From NCBI GenBank assembly GCA_025354075.1, contig JANXNO010000487.1, positions 1 through 7,001 of the forward strand: 7,001 nucleotides of DNA, in the 5' to 3' direction. The notes under the pieces were generated by a model. That model ran no database searches, had not been told where the DNA came from, and worked only from the letters and a program-made list of their open reading frames with translations. Positions 1 through 6,312 of the stretch are shown piece by piece. Source of the DNA: Burkholderiales bacterium. GTDB lineage: Bacteria; Pseudomonadota; Gammaproteobacteria; Burkholderiales; Casimicrobiaceae. The translations under genes were made by a program, and so were the position numbers. The first letter of the stretch is position 1. Every line of letters starts with the position of its first letter.

Positions 1-119
1 CTCTGTTTACACAGCAGCACAGAGGGTCGCCCCGACGGGCAATTCGGCGAAATCCAAATGCTAGTTACTCCCATCGAAAACGCGGAACCGATGCAGCTTC
101 CAACCCAGTCAACCAACAT
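1..119 (-). CDS. Possible start of a further downstream gene, cut by window edge
   Basis: An ATG at 119-117 lies just after the stop of the GINT1-like gene (TGA 123-121). It opens a frame of 39 codons without a stop that runs off the left edge. A GGGA sequence six bases upstream of this ATG, inside the end of the preceding gene, could serve as ribosome binding site. The N-terminus reads MLVDWVGSCIGSAF and is fairly hydrophobic; a second in-frame ATG sits at 74-72. I do not recognise the product. The other two minus frames contain stops here. A 39-codon open stretch in GC-rich DNA is weak evidence, so the call rests mainly on position, spacing and the tight packing of the locus. Confidence 0.33.
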   Translation of the reverse strand, partial: MLVDWVGSCIGSAFSMGVTSIWISPNCPSGRPSVLLCKQ

Positions 120-120
120 G

Positions 121-1026
121 TCATTTCCCAAACAATTTGAAATAGGCCAGCAGAATCGTGTTCACGTATTTATCCCTTCGCCTGCCGTCAACCGCCAGGA
201 AATAGTCATTGCCGAATTTGGCGATACTCATGTGGTGACACCCGAGTTCCATCCAAAACGGCCGTTGCGGGTAAAGATCCGCCACGACGAGCCGTTCGCG
301 GTATTCGTTCGCCGCCAGGATTTCGACTTCCATCAGGCTGATATTTTCACCATAGGACGTCCTGCAATTCTGCGCAGGCCGGTAGAGTTTGCCATTCGCG
401 ACGAAAGGCGCTCCACCGCTGCGTGAGATCGCTCTGTCCTTGGTGATCAACTGGCCCGTGCGGTTGAACTGCCTGTCAAGGCCTCGTGCGGTGTGGACCT
501 TCAATTCATGTTGCCTAGTGGTGCCCAGTAGCAGCACCCCATCCTGAGTAAAAATTATGGATGGGTCGCTCAGTGGCTTGTCAATCAGCACCTCCACACG
601 GCGCCAGTTGAATGGAAACTCGTCAGTAGTGTAGAGCCAAACCTTTCCGGAGGCGGCGGTCTCCGGCAACATGTAAATCCTCCCGTCGCTGCCCGAAAAA
701 ACGTTCGGATATGAAATATGGAATTCTTCGACCAGCACTATTCCGTGCCTCACCCAGATGCCATCCGCGCCCATAGACTCCGCCCATATTTCCCCTTTCC
801 CGAAGTCCGTTTTCACCTCGAAAAATATGTACAGCCGGCCAGAATGGGTGAACAGGAACGGATCTGCGGTGGTGCTTTTATAGTCGCGACTCGACCGCAA
901 CCCAGCCTCCCCGAAGAAGTGCTCGGGTGTCTTGTCTGCGACTTCGAATACATCGCCAGGTGACTTCAAGCGATAAAGCGCAACCGTCCAAAGCGGTCTG
1001 CGGTCCAATAACTGCATCAGTTTCAT
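121..1026 (-). CDS. GINT1 N-terminal-like beta-propeller protein (putative glycan-active protein)
   Basis: The protein (301 aa from ATG 1026; 314 aa from GTG 1065) resembles the N-terminal domain of plant glucosamine inositolphosphorylceramide transferase 1. That domain has a predicted five-bladed propeller fold like GH43/GH32 glycosidases and also occurs in bacterial polysaccharide loci. Conserved blocks, numbered from the GTG, are ADPF (67-70), FFE (81-83), ISYPNVF (117-123), DGRIYMLPET (127-136), SDPSI (166-170), GKLYRPAQNC (225-234), YGENISL (238-244), GCHHMS (275-280) and VDG (292-294). No signal peptide or membrane helix is evident, so it is probably cytoplasmic. The GT64 domain of the plant enzyme is absent. 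I prefer ATG 1026 because TTTGGA lies six bases upstream and homology seems to begin near Trp26; GTG 1065 has GGGGA about ten bases upstream and remains possible. It is the last complete gene of the array and is AT-richer than genes further upstream. The reaction is unknown; family assignment is from motif memory. Confidence 0.8.
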   Translation of the reverse strand: MKLMQLLDRRPLWTVALYRLKSPGDVFEVADKTPEHFFGEAGLRSSRDYKSTTADPFLFTHSGRLYIFFEVKTDFGKGEIWAESMGADGIWVRHGIVLVEEFHISYPNVFSGSDGRIYMLPETAASGKVWLYTTDEFPFNWRRVEVLIDKPLSDPSIIFTQDGVLLLGTTRQHELKVHTARGLDRQFNRTGQLITKDRAISRSGGAPFVANGKLYRPAQNCRTSYGENISLMEVEILAANEYRERLVVADLYPQRPFWMELGCHHMSIAKFGNDYFLAVDGRRRDKYVNTILLAYFKLFGK

Positions 1027-1188
1027 CGATTGTCCAAATACCAGCGGTGTCGTGCTCGAGTACACTTTTTTAACGTCCCCACCACGGTAGGTCCGTTGCC
1101 CCGATGTAATCGAACACTCTCAAAACCATGACGCAACCGATCCTCAGCACACCTGAAGCCTTCATCGCGTAGCGCGGAGCATGCCATC
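1027..1188. other. Spacer between methyltransferase and GINT1-like gene
   Basis: This is the longest gap of the locus (162 bp, or 123 bp if the downstream gene starts at GTG 1065). I found no convincing hairpin with a T-tract and no promoter with acceptable -35 and -10 boxes on the minus strand. A run of six T (1066-1071, A on the coding strand) directly precedes the GTG candidate. A minus-strand frame of 74 codons (1247-1023) crosses the spacer, but it overlaps the well-supported methyltransferase C-terminus in another frame and its translation looks non-coding. Confidence 0.5.
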
Positions 1189-2028
1189 TCAGGCCTTGTA
1201 TCCAACTGCACACCAGTATGGCGTGGCTTCTGAAAAACGCACATCACGCAACCCTGCGACGCCCATCATGCTGGATATTTCGGCCTTGGTGAAGCGCCGC
1301 TCAAGCGGAGTCCCAAACCGATCGCGCGAGTCAGTTCGCATCGTATAGAAACTGTGTGCACGGTAGTACGAAAGCGGGATGTTTTTAACGCACATGCCGA
1401 GCTTTTCGGCGAACCATGAAAGCCGTGCCAATGGCCAGTACACGAGCAACGCCAGCACGTCCGTGACTGCGTGCTTCACGGCCGACGGCAGCCGGCAAAT
1501 GGCCCGTCGCAGGACGTCGGAAACCCGCCAAACAAACCTAAACATGGCGGGGCGGCCATCGAAGGCGTAGTACAGATAGACCAGGAACGGCGCGCCGGGC
1601 TTCAGCATGTCCACGCACGATCGCACAGCAGCAGCGGTATCCGGGACATGGTGAAGCACGCCCAGCGAGTATCCGAAATCCTGGCTACCGCCTGGCAACG
1701 CAGACTGATCGACCGACGCTTTGTGAAAACTAATGTTGGTTACGTTGGACAACGTTTTTCGAGCCGTCTCAAGCGCGCTCGACGGATCAATGCAATGCAA
1801 ATGACCGACCCTGGGCGCTACCAGACGGGCCCATCGCCCCGACCCGCAGCCCATGTCGAAGCCGGAGGCGTCGGCCGCCAGGGATGCCCAAGGGAATATC
1901 GCGAAGTATTCGTCGAATATCTTGCTCGCTTCCTGTTCGGAGAGTGCTGTCTGATCAAAACGCGACCACTCGTCGCCGAAGCTGTCGACGGTGGCGTCAT
2001 CAAGATTATTCTTCGATTCGGTATTCAT
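1189..2028 (-). CDS. Class I SAM-dependent methyltransferase with hydrophobic insert
   Basis: This 279-aa protein is a Rossmann-fold methyltransferase of the Methyltransf_11/25 type. An N-terminal FGDEW block (17-21) precedes SAM-binding motif I FDMGCGSGRWA (57-67). An acidic residue ends strand 2 (Asp81 in HCIDPS), followed by SQDFGYSLGVLHHVPD (115-130) and the post-motif LKPGAPFLVYLYYAF (142-156). A hydrophobic amphipathic stretch (about 182-210) follows and could contact the membrane; it is typical of this subfamily rather than a clear transmembrane helix. The C-terminus contains FYTMRTDSRDRFGTPLE (227-243). The substrate is probably a sugar or lipid-linked glycan, inferred from the glycosyltransferases upstream. 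ATG 2028 is supported by the N-terminal pattern, but no Shine-Dalgarno sequence stands directly before it. It lies 61 bp after the upstream glycosyltransferase, with an AT-rich gap. Confidence 0.9.
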   Translation of the reverse strand: MNTESKNNLDDATVDSFGDEWSRFDQTALSEQEASKIFDEYFAIFPWASLAADASGFDMGCGSGRWARLVAPRVGHLHCIDPSSALETARKTLSNVTNISFHKASVDQSALPGGSQDFGYSLGVLHHVPDTAAAVRSCVDMLKPGAPFLVYLYYAFDGRPAMFRFVWRVSDVLRRAICRLPSAVKHAVTDVLALLVYWPLARLSWFAEKLGMCVKNIPLSYYRAHSFYTMRTDSRDRFGTPLERRFTKAEISSMMGVAGLRDVRFSEATPYWCAVGYKA

Positions 2029-2040
2029 ATCTGATCAGAT
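2029..2040. repeat. Perfect 12-bp palindrome at methyltransferase start
   Basis: ATCTGATCAGAT is its own reverse complement and directly abuts the ATG of the methyltransferase gene at 2028. It occupies the place where a ribosome binding site would be expected, and no Shine-Dalgarno is visible there. It could be an operator half-site pair, or it could form a small hairpin in the mRNA that hides the start, but a 12-bp palindrome can arise by chance. No function is shown. Confidence 0.4.
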
Positions 2041-2089
2041 TAGATGATACGTTGTTGATCTGGAGTTCCTTGTCTTTCATCGTCTTCGC
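2041..2089. other. AT-rich spacer upstream of methyltransferase
   Basis: The segment 2021-2080 has 21 G/C in 60 bases by hand count, far below the surrounding genes. On the minus strand it contains TATCAT, a five-of-six match to a sigma-70 -10 box, but no matching -35 box at 16-18 bp. It could hold a weak internal promoter for the last two genes; the sequence alone does not establish one. No terminator hairpin is seen. Confidence 0.3.
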
Positions 2090-3205
2090 TCACGCAGGTT
2101 TGTTGACAACCACCGTGAGCACTGACTCCCACTGATCTAGCACCCCTTCGATGCCATATTGATCGAGGATCCACTGCCTGGACGACCCCGACAGTCGAGC
2201 TCTCTGTACAGGATCCCGCATGAGGCCGGCAAGCACCGCCGCAAGTGCGGCCTTGCGATCCAGACCACGCACCAACTGTCCGTTTTCGCCATCCCGGATC
2301 AATTCGTTGGTCCCGGGACAGTCGGCAAACCCGACGGCCGGCAATCCATGCAGGAGCGCCTCGGCTGTCGCAAGACCGAAGCTCTCGTAGCGGGACGGCA
2401 GCACGAACAAGTCCGCAGCTGCGTATTCCGCTTCGATTCGAGATGTCGCCCCGACCAGTTCAACCTGGCTGCCAAGCCCAAGAGAATCGATCATTTCCTG
2501 GAGCATTGGGCGCAACTCACCCTCGCCCACGATGCGCAGACACCAATCGGGAAACTCGGCGGCGATCAAACCGAAAGCAGCAAGCAACACCGCTTGATCC
2601 TTTTGCGGCGTTAATCGACCGACGCACAGCAACACCTTTTCTCCCTCGTAACAGGCTGCACGAACGGTCGCGACCTTGGCAACGAAAGCGATGGGATTTG
2701 GGACCGCAATCATCCTCCGGCGCAGCCATGGGTTGAACGATTGCAGTACCTGCGTGGAAACAACAGTGATCCTCGATGCAACGAGTGGTGTCAAGTTGAG
2801 GACAACCCGCTCAAGCCATCGATTGCTGTAGTGCTCCGGTCCAATGTGCTCGCTGGCGATCATTGGAATACCCGTGCCCTTGAGTGCAAGGCCCAAGGGA
2901 ACATAAGTACTCTGCATAAAGCCCACAACGACATCCGGCGATGCTTGTAGGATTGATCGACGCGACTTCCAGACTCGGCAGAGTATTTCACTAAGGGTGG
3001 ACTTGGTAGCGGTGTTACCAATGCCAAGACGAATCAACCTGACACGCCCGTCTACCGGGTAAAAGGGAGGCTCCCCCTCAGAATCACTAGAGACAATGCA
3101 GACTGTGTGCCCGCGGCGGGCAAGGCCGCAAGCCACCTCCACGAGCACGCGTTCCGCGCCGCCGCCCTGGTTGCCCAACGCCTTGATGGCGAACACGATG
3201 TTCAA
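2090..3205 (-). CDS. GT4-family glycosyltransferase
   Basis: This 371-aa retaining GT-B glycosyltransferase (GT4) would transfer a sugar from a nucleotide-sugar to a lipid-linked or polysaccharide acceptor at the cytoplasmic membrane face. The N-terminal domain has the glycine-rich acceptor loop GNQGGGAERV (11-20) and SEH (118-120). The inter-domain segment VPNPI (168-172) leads to the C-terminal domain with CVGRLTPQKD (194-203) and IVGEGE (225-230). The catalytic EX7E motif is intact (Glu274 and Glu282 in ESFGLATAE), followed by DCPGTNELI (295-303). The length is normal for the family. The best overall pattern is that of WbnH/PglH-like O-antigen and capsule enzymes, but donor and linkage cannot be predicted. 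The start is TTG at 3205: the in-frame stop of the upstream gene is only 27 bp before, no other start lies between, and the family N-terminus begins exactly here. No clear Shine-Dalgarno is present, which suggests translation coupled to the upstream gene. Confidence 0.93.
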   Translation of the reverse strand: MNIVFAIKALGNQGGGAERVLVEVACGLARRGHTVCIVSSDSEGEPPFYPVDGRVRLIRLGIGNTATKSTLSEILCRVWKSRRSILQASPDVVVGFMQSTYVPLGLALKGTGIPMIASEHIGPEHYSNRWLERVVLNLTPLVASRITVVSTQVLQSFNPWLRRRMIAVPNPIAFVAKVATVRAACYEGEKVLLCVGRLTPQKDQAVLLAAFGLIAAEFPDWCLRIVGEGELRPMLQEMIDSLGLGSQVELVGATSRIEAEYAAADLFVLPSRYESFGLATAEALLHGLPAVGFADCPGTNELIRDGENGQLVRGLDRKAALAAVLAGLMRDPVQRARLSGSSRQWILDQYGIEGVLDQWESVLTVVVNKPA

Positions 3206-3232
3206 GCGAGCGCCGCTGATGATGTGATTGCG

Positions 3233-4363
3233 TTAGATGCCAAGGGACGCCCTGTGTTGCAGGATTACTTCAGCCTCGGTGAAGGGTTGCACCGCTTGCC
3301 TGAGGCGTTCCGGGGACAGCGGGTGGTCTAGCGCCCGCAGGATGGCCGTGGCCATGGCCGCTGGGTCACGTACCGGCACCAGTTGGCCATATTCGCCACC
3401 CATCAAAACTTCTCGCGGCCCGGTGGGACAGTCGGTGGCGACCGGCGTGCAGCCGCATTCAATTGCCTCGACGAGCACATTCGGCAGGCCTTCCACATAC
3501 GAGGAGAGCACGAACACCGCGGCCTTGCTGAAGTACTGGTGAGGATTGGAACGGAATCCGATGAGCTTGACCGCGTCACGAGCATGTTCATCGTCGATCA
3601 GCTGCTCCAGTTGGGCCTGCATGGGACCTTCGCCGAGGATCAACAGCCGCACCGGACGCGTGTCATTGGCGATCCGCACCGCCTTGATGAGGTCGGGAAA
3701 CCCTTTTTCAGGGGCGAGGCGTCCGGCAGAGATGACGACGGGTATCCCCATGTCCTGCAACCACGGCTCGTCGAAGACCGGCTCATGCATCTTCCGGGCG
3801 GAGTCTTCGTCGCAGATGACGTTGTAGATGCACTGGAAGGGCCGCGGGCCAAAGATCGACACATATTGCGCGATCATGTCCTTGGAGACACAGACCAGAG
3901 CGTCGGCACGCCGCCCCATTGGCGTCGCGATCTGCTTCAGGAACCAGCGCTTGGTGAAGATCCGATTCGAATAGGTATCGAAGGGCGTGACCCGCGATGA
4001 AACGCTGAGCTTTGCGCGGCAGCGCGTGACCAGCATGGCCGCCGTGACCACGAAGTTCAGATGATCCTCCGCCGAGAACACCACGCCTGGTCGCTCGGCG
4101 CGCAGGTAGCGGCAGATCGGCACGAACATGGCGGCCGCACGCGCCCGCCGCAGCACGATGACGCGGATCCCCTCAGCGCTCGGCGGAGCGATGCCCGCGG
4201 GCACGTAGCCCACCAGGAAGTCCACCGGGAATCCACGCCGTTGGAATGCCTTCGCCAAGCGCATCTGGGCGAGCGGCACGCCGGAGCGGGAATGCCGCGC
4301 GATGAAGAAGACGATCTTCGGCAGGCCGCCTTCCTGCGCGCTTGTAATGGAGTCAGTGCGCAT
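3233..4363 (-). CDS. GT4-family glycosyltransferase
   Basis: This 376-aa GT-B retaining glycosyltransferase is distinct from its downstream neighbour. After a short leader, the first Rossmann strand is LPKIVFFIARHSRSGVP (14-30). The C-terminal nucleotide-sugar domain has SAGRLAPEKGFPDLI (212-226), ILGEGP (242-247) and FRSNPHQYFSKAAVFVLSS (270-288). Catalytic EX7E is intact at Glu291 and Glu299 (EGLPNVLVE), followed by the characteristic TDCPTGPREVL (310-320). That last motif is common among O-antigen and capsule GT4 enzymes. The reaction is sugar transfer onto a growing glycan; donor and linkage are unknown. ATG 4363 overlaps the end of the FkbM-like gene by 11 bp, implying translational coupling, and there is no strong Shine-Dalgarno. 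The region 4021-4320 is about 69% GC by hand count, the richest stretch I measured. Confidence 0.94.
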   Translation of the reverse strand: MRTDSITSAQEGGLPKIVFFIARHSRSGVPLAQMRLAKAFQRRGFPVDFLVGYVPAGIAPPSAEGIRVIVLRRARAAAMFVPICRYLRAERPGVVFSAEDHLNFVVTAAMLVTRCRAKLSVSSRVTPFDTYSNRIFTKRWFLKQIATPMGRRADALVCVSKDMIAQYVSIFGPRPFQCIYNVICDEDSARKMHEPVFDEPWLQDMGIPVVISAGRLAPEKGFPDLIKAVRIANDTRPVRLLILGEGPMQAQLEQLIDDEHARDAVKLIGFRSNPHQYFSKAAVFVLSSYVEGLPNVLVEAIECGCTPVATDCPTGPREVLMGGEYGQLVPVRDPAAMATAILRALDHPLSPERLRQAVQPFTEAEVILQHRASLGI

Positions 4364-5111
4364 CGCTCGTCACGTCCACGAAATCGAGCGCTGCGACCAC
4401 GTCGAACGGATCGCCGGTACGGCGACTCGCAGCCTCCCCCATATACCCCATGTCGACCGCCGCATCCCCCGGCAGGAGCAGGTCGCTGCGAACAAAAAAC
4501 GCATTCACGCCGTTGCTGCTGATGGCCATCAGGGTGTAGCCGTGTTGCCGGCACAGGTGATTGAGGGCGCTGAGGGACGCACCGAAGTACAACCCGGAAG
4601 CGTGCTTCTGGAATCTTTCGAAGTGTTCGTCATAAGGCACCGAGATTGGCCGAAGGCCGAAAACGGGATTGAATTCGCACACCACGATGGCAGGCGCGAG
4701 ACCGATGAGCCGGCGCAGGAACCAATAGTCGTTCCCGTCCACGTCGACCGAGAGAATGCCGACCGGCCTGCCCTTTGCGAAACGGTCGACGATCTCGAGC
4801 GTTTCAAGCGTCAGCCAGCAATGTTCGCAGTGGATGCGTGTCGGCAATGCCCGCGTGGCGTAGGCCACGTTATCGCCGTCCCCGTCCAGCAACAGCCCAT
4901 CGAACGAGTCCGTCAGATTGGCGCAGTTGAACTCCCAGACTCCAAAACCGAATTCGACGAAAAAGGCGGGAACCGGGTAGCGAACAACTAGGCGCTGGAG
5001 TATTTCCGACTCGTTGCTCTGGGATCGCGCAGGCGCGAACCGCGCCCGATACCAGATCCACAAATCCAGCACCGGAGTCCGCTTTAACCTCTGTTTGAGA
5101 GATGTCATCAT
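4353..5111 (-). CDS. FkbM-like putative SAM-dependent methyltransferase
   Basis: This 252-aa protein resembles a group of FkbM-related Rossmann proteins found in glycan clusters. The likely SAM-binding loop is EFGFGVWE (53-60), with an acidic strand-2 end at LLLDGDGDN (73-81). The group's signature SVDVDGNDYWF (121-131) follows, then EFNPVFG (146-152), YFGASLSALN (175-184) and SSNGVNAFFV (198-207). FkbM proteins O-methylate sugars or polyketides; here a sugar hydroxyl is the likely target because the gene sits between two glycosyltransferase genes. The loop is GFGVWE rather than the usual GxGxG, so activity is not certain. ATG 5111 overlaps the stop of the upstream glycosyltransferase as ATGA (4 bp); a second ATG is adjacent at 5108. 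The stop overlaps the next gene by 11 bp. The N-terminal region (about 10-30) is basic and aromatic and may contact the membrane. Confidence 0.82.
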   Translation of the reverse strand: MMTSLKQRLKRTPVLDLWIWYRARFAPARSQSNESEILQRLVVRYPVPAFFVEFGFGVWEFNCANLTDSFDGLLLDGDGDNVAYATRALPTRIHCEHCWLTLETLEIVDRFAKGRPVGILSVDVDGNDYWFLRRLIGLAPAIVVCEFNPVFGLRPISVPYDEHFERFQKHASGLYFGASLSALNHLCRQHGYTLMAISSNGVNAFFVRSDLLLPGDAAVDMGYMGEAASRRTGDPFDVVAALDFVDVTSDAH

Positions 5112-6271
5112 TGGGAACTACACACAGGGGGGCGCTCGCTTTCCGCGATGCGCGCCAACGAACCTTCCAACACCAAAGCAATCTTCCTCCTATATGCGTC
5201 CTGGGAGTATTCCGCATCGTAGATCGCACGCAATTCACGTTCTAGGCCTGTTTCCACCGACACGTCGAGCCCGTTGATCGCGGCCACGAATTCGTCTGCG
5301 CTGCAACACACCACTCCCGCCAAGCCACTTATTTTTTCATATCCTGAAAATGCTTCAGGCGTGCCGATCACCTGCCTGCCGAACATCAGCGCCTCTGCCA
5401 CCTTGGTCTTCATACCCGACCCATCGAAGATCGGCGCCACCACGAATTTCGCATTCAGATACCAATCCGCCAGGCTGTCTACCGCGCCGATGACCTCGAC
5501 CTTGCCCTTCCGCTCAAGCGTCTCCCGCAATCCTTCGAAACCACGGCCGACGATGCACACCTTGATGTCGATGCGCGGGACGACCTGCTCCACGAACCAG
5601 GTGATCCCTGCCTGATTGGCATAGAACACGCCTCCGACGAACAGTGCGTAGGGTTCGACCGGGTACGTCGACAGACAACGCGCGGCGGGCGCGACCTGCA
5701 CCTGGTCACGCAAGGCCATTGCCACGATGTGCGTCGCGCTTCTGCCATAAAGACTCTGCAACTGCAGACTGTCGCGCTGACTCAGCGCAATCCGCTTGTC
5801 GCTGAAACGCACCGCCTTGCGTTCTGCAAGATAGTTCGCCAACAAGACCGAGAGGGATTTTGCCGACATACGCTGTTTGAAGGCTCCAAGAAAAAAACGC
5901 GCCTCTGCGTTGTGGAAGAACGTGACCACCTCGACGCGGGGACAGCGTGTCTTGACCGTCCTGGCAAATTCGCCGAGGTTGGAGCCGTCCATGAACACCG
6001 TGTCAATTCCGCTGGAATTGATGACCTTCAGCGCGGCCGAAAGGGAAGCTTGGTCAACACCGTCGATATGCCCCCGGAACGCATTCGCCATCTGGTGAAC
6101 ATTCCGCACAGGGACACGCGGCAGTTCGAACAGCGACAACCCTTCGCCGTACAGCGATTGGAGCGTGTCATGGTTCAACTTGCAAAGCAACTCCCGTCCG
6201 CCATCCGGCTTATCATGCAGCGTGTTGGTGACCAACATCACGGCTTTTCGGGTGACTGCGGCAGCGCTCAT
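5108..6271 (-). CDS. GT4-like GT-B glycosyltransferase with non-canonical EX7E
   Basis: This 387-aa protein has a divergent N-terminal domain and a C-terminal Glyco_trans_1_4-type domain. Visible blocks are KAVMLVTNTLHDKPDGG (9-25), FFHNAEARFF (118-127), YALFVGGVFYANQAGITWF (208-226), VCIVGRGF (238-245), and PIFDGSGMKTKVAEALMFG (280-298) followed by VIGTPEAFSGYE (301-312). In the catalytic region the second Glu is present (Glu293), but the position eight residues earlier is Ser285, within the GSGMKTK loop seen in many GT4-like enzymes. It is predicted to transfer a sugar during polysaccharide assembly, with donor unknown. ATG 6271 is the first start after a 41-bp gap from the upstream methyltransferase; the Shine-Dalgarno is weak. 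The stop overlaps the FkbM-like start by 4 bp. I am confident of the glycosyltransferase fold, less so of canonical catalysis. Confidence 0.88.
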   Translation of the reverse strand: MSAAAVTRKAVMLVTNTLHDKPDGGRELLCKLNHDTLQSLYGEGLSLFELPRVPVRNVHQMANAFRGHIDGVDQASLSAALKVINSSGIDTVFMDGSNLGEFARTVKTRCPRVEVVTFFHNAEARFFLGAFKQRMSAKSLSVLLANYLAERKAVRFSDKRIALSQRDSLQLQSLYGRSATHIVAMALRDQVQVAPAARCLSTYPVEPYALFVGGVFYANQAGITWFVEQVVPRIDIKVCIVGRGFEGLRETLERKGKVEVIGAVDSLADWYLNAKFVVAPIFDGSGMKTKVAEALMFGRQVIGTPEAFSGYEKISGLAGVVCCSADEFVAAINGLDVSVETGLERELRAIYDAEYSQDAYRRKIALVLEGSLARIAESERPPVCSSQ

Positions 6272-6312
6272 GAAGCAGCCAAGCAGTAAGACATCAAGAA
6301 AAAAACCATTCG
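6272..6312. other. Short spacer with A7/T7 tract
   Basis: Seven consecutive A (6299-6305; T on the coding strand) follow the upstream methyltransferase stop by seven bases. I found no stable GC-rich hairpin in front of the T tract, so it does not qualify as an intrinsic terminator. The tract lies outside both reading frames and cannot shift either frame. Confidence 0.4.

Noticed and set aside
1023..1247. Minus-strand open frame of 74 codons spanning the methyltransferase end and the following spacer
   Set aside because: It overlaps the conserved methyltransferase C-terminus and the GINT1-like start in another frame, and is Arg/Cys-rich without a recognisable pattern.
1471..2034. Plus-strand open frame of 187 codons antisense to the methyltransferase
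   Set aside because: The minus strand has clear methyltransferase motifs over the whole interval; the plus translation looks non-coding.
2100..2112. Inverted repeat GTTGACAAC near the end of the GT4 gene, or a -35 box TTGTCA on the minus strand
   Set aside because: The arms are only four bases long, and no -10 box lies at the required distance from TTGTCA.
3383..4000. Plus-strand open frame of 205 codons antisense to the GT4 gene
   Set aside because: The opposite strand carries an intact GT4 enzyme with EX7E; the plus translation is rich in His, Arg and Asp and has no motif.
4057..4554. Minus-strand open frame of 165 codons across the FkbM-like/GT4 junction
   Set aside because: It is out of frame with both supported genes and rich in Arg, Ser and Cys, typical of a shifted frame in GC-rich DNA.
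4302..4991. Long plus-strand open frame (229 codons) antisense to the FkbM-like gene
   Set aside because: It lies opposite a well-supported gene in GC-rich DNA, its translation shows no recognisable domain, and it crosses the boundary of two real genes. It is a codon-bias shadow.
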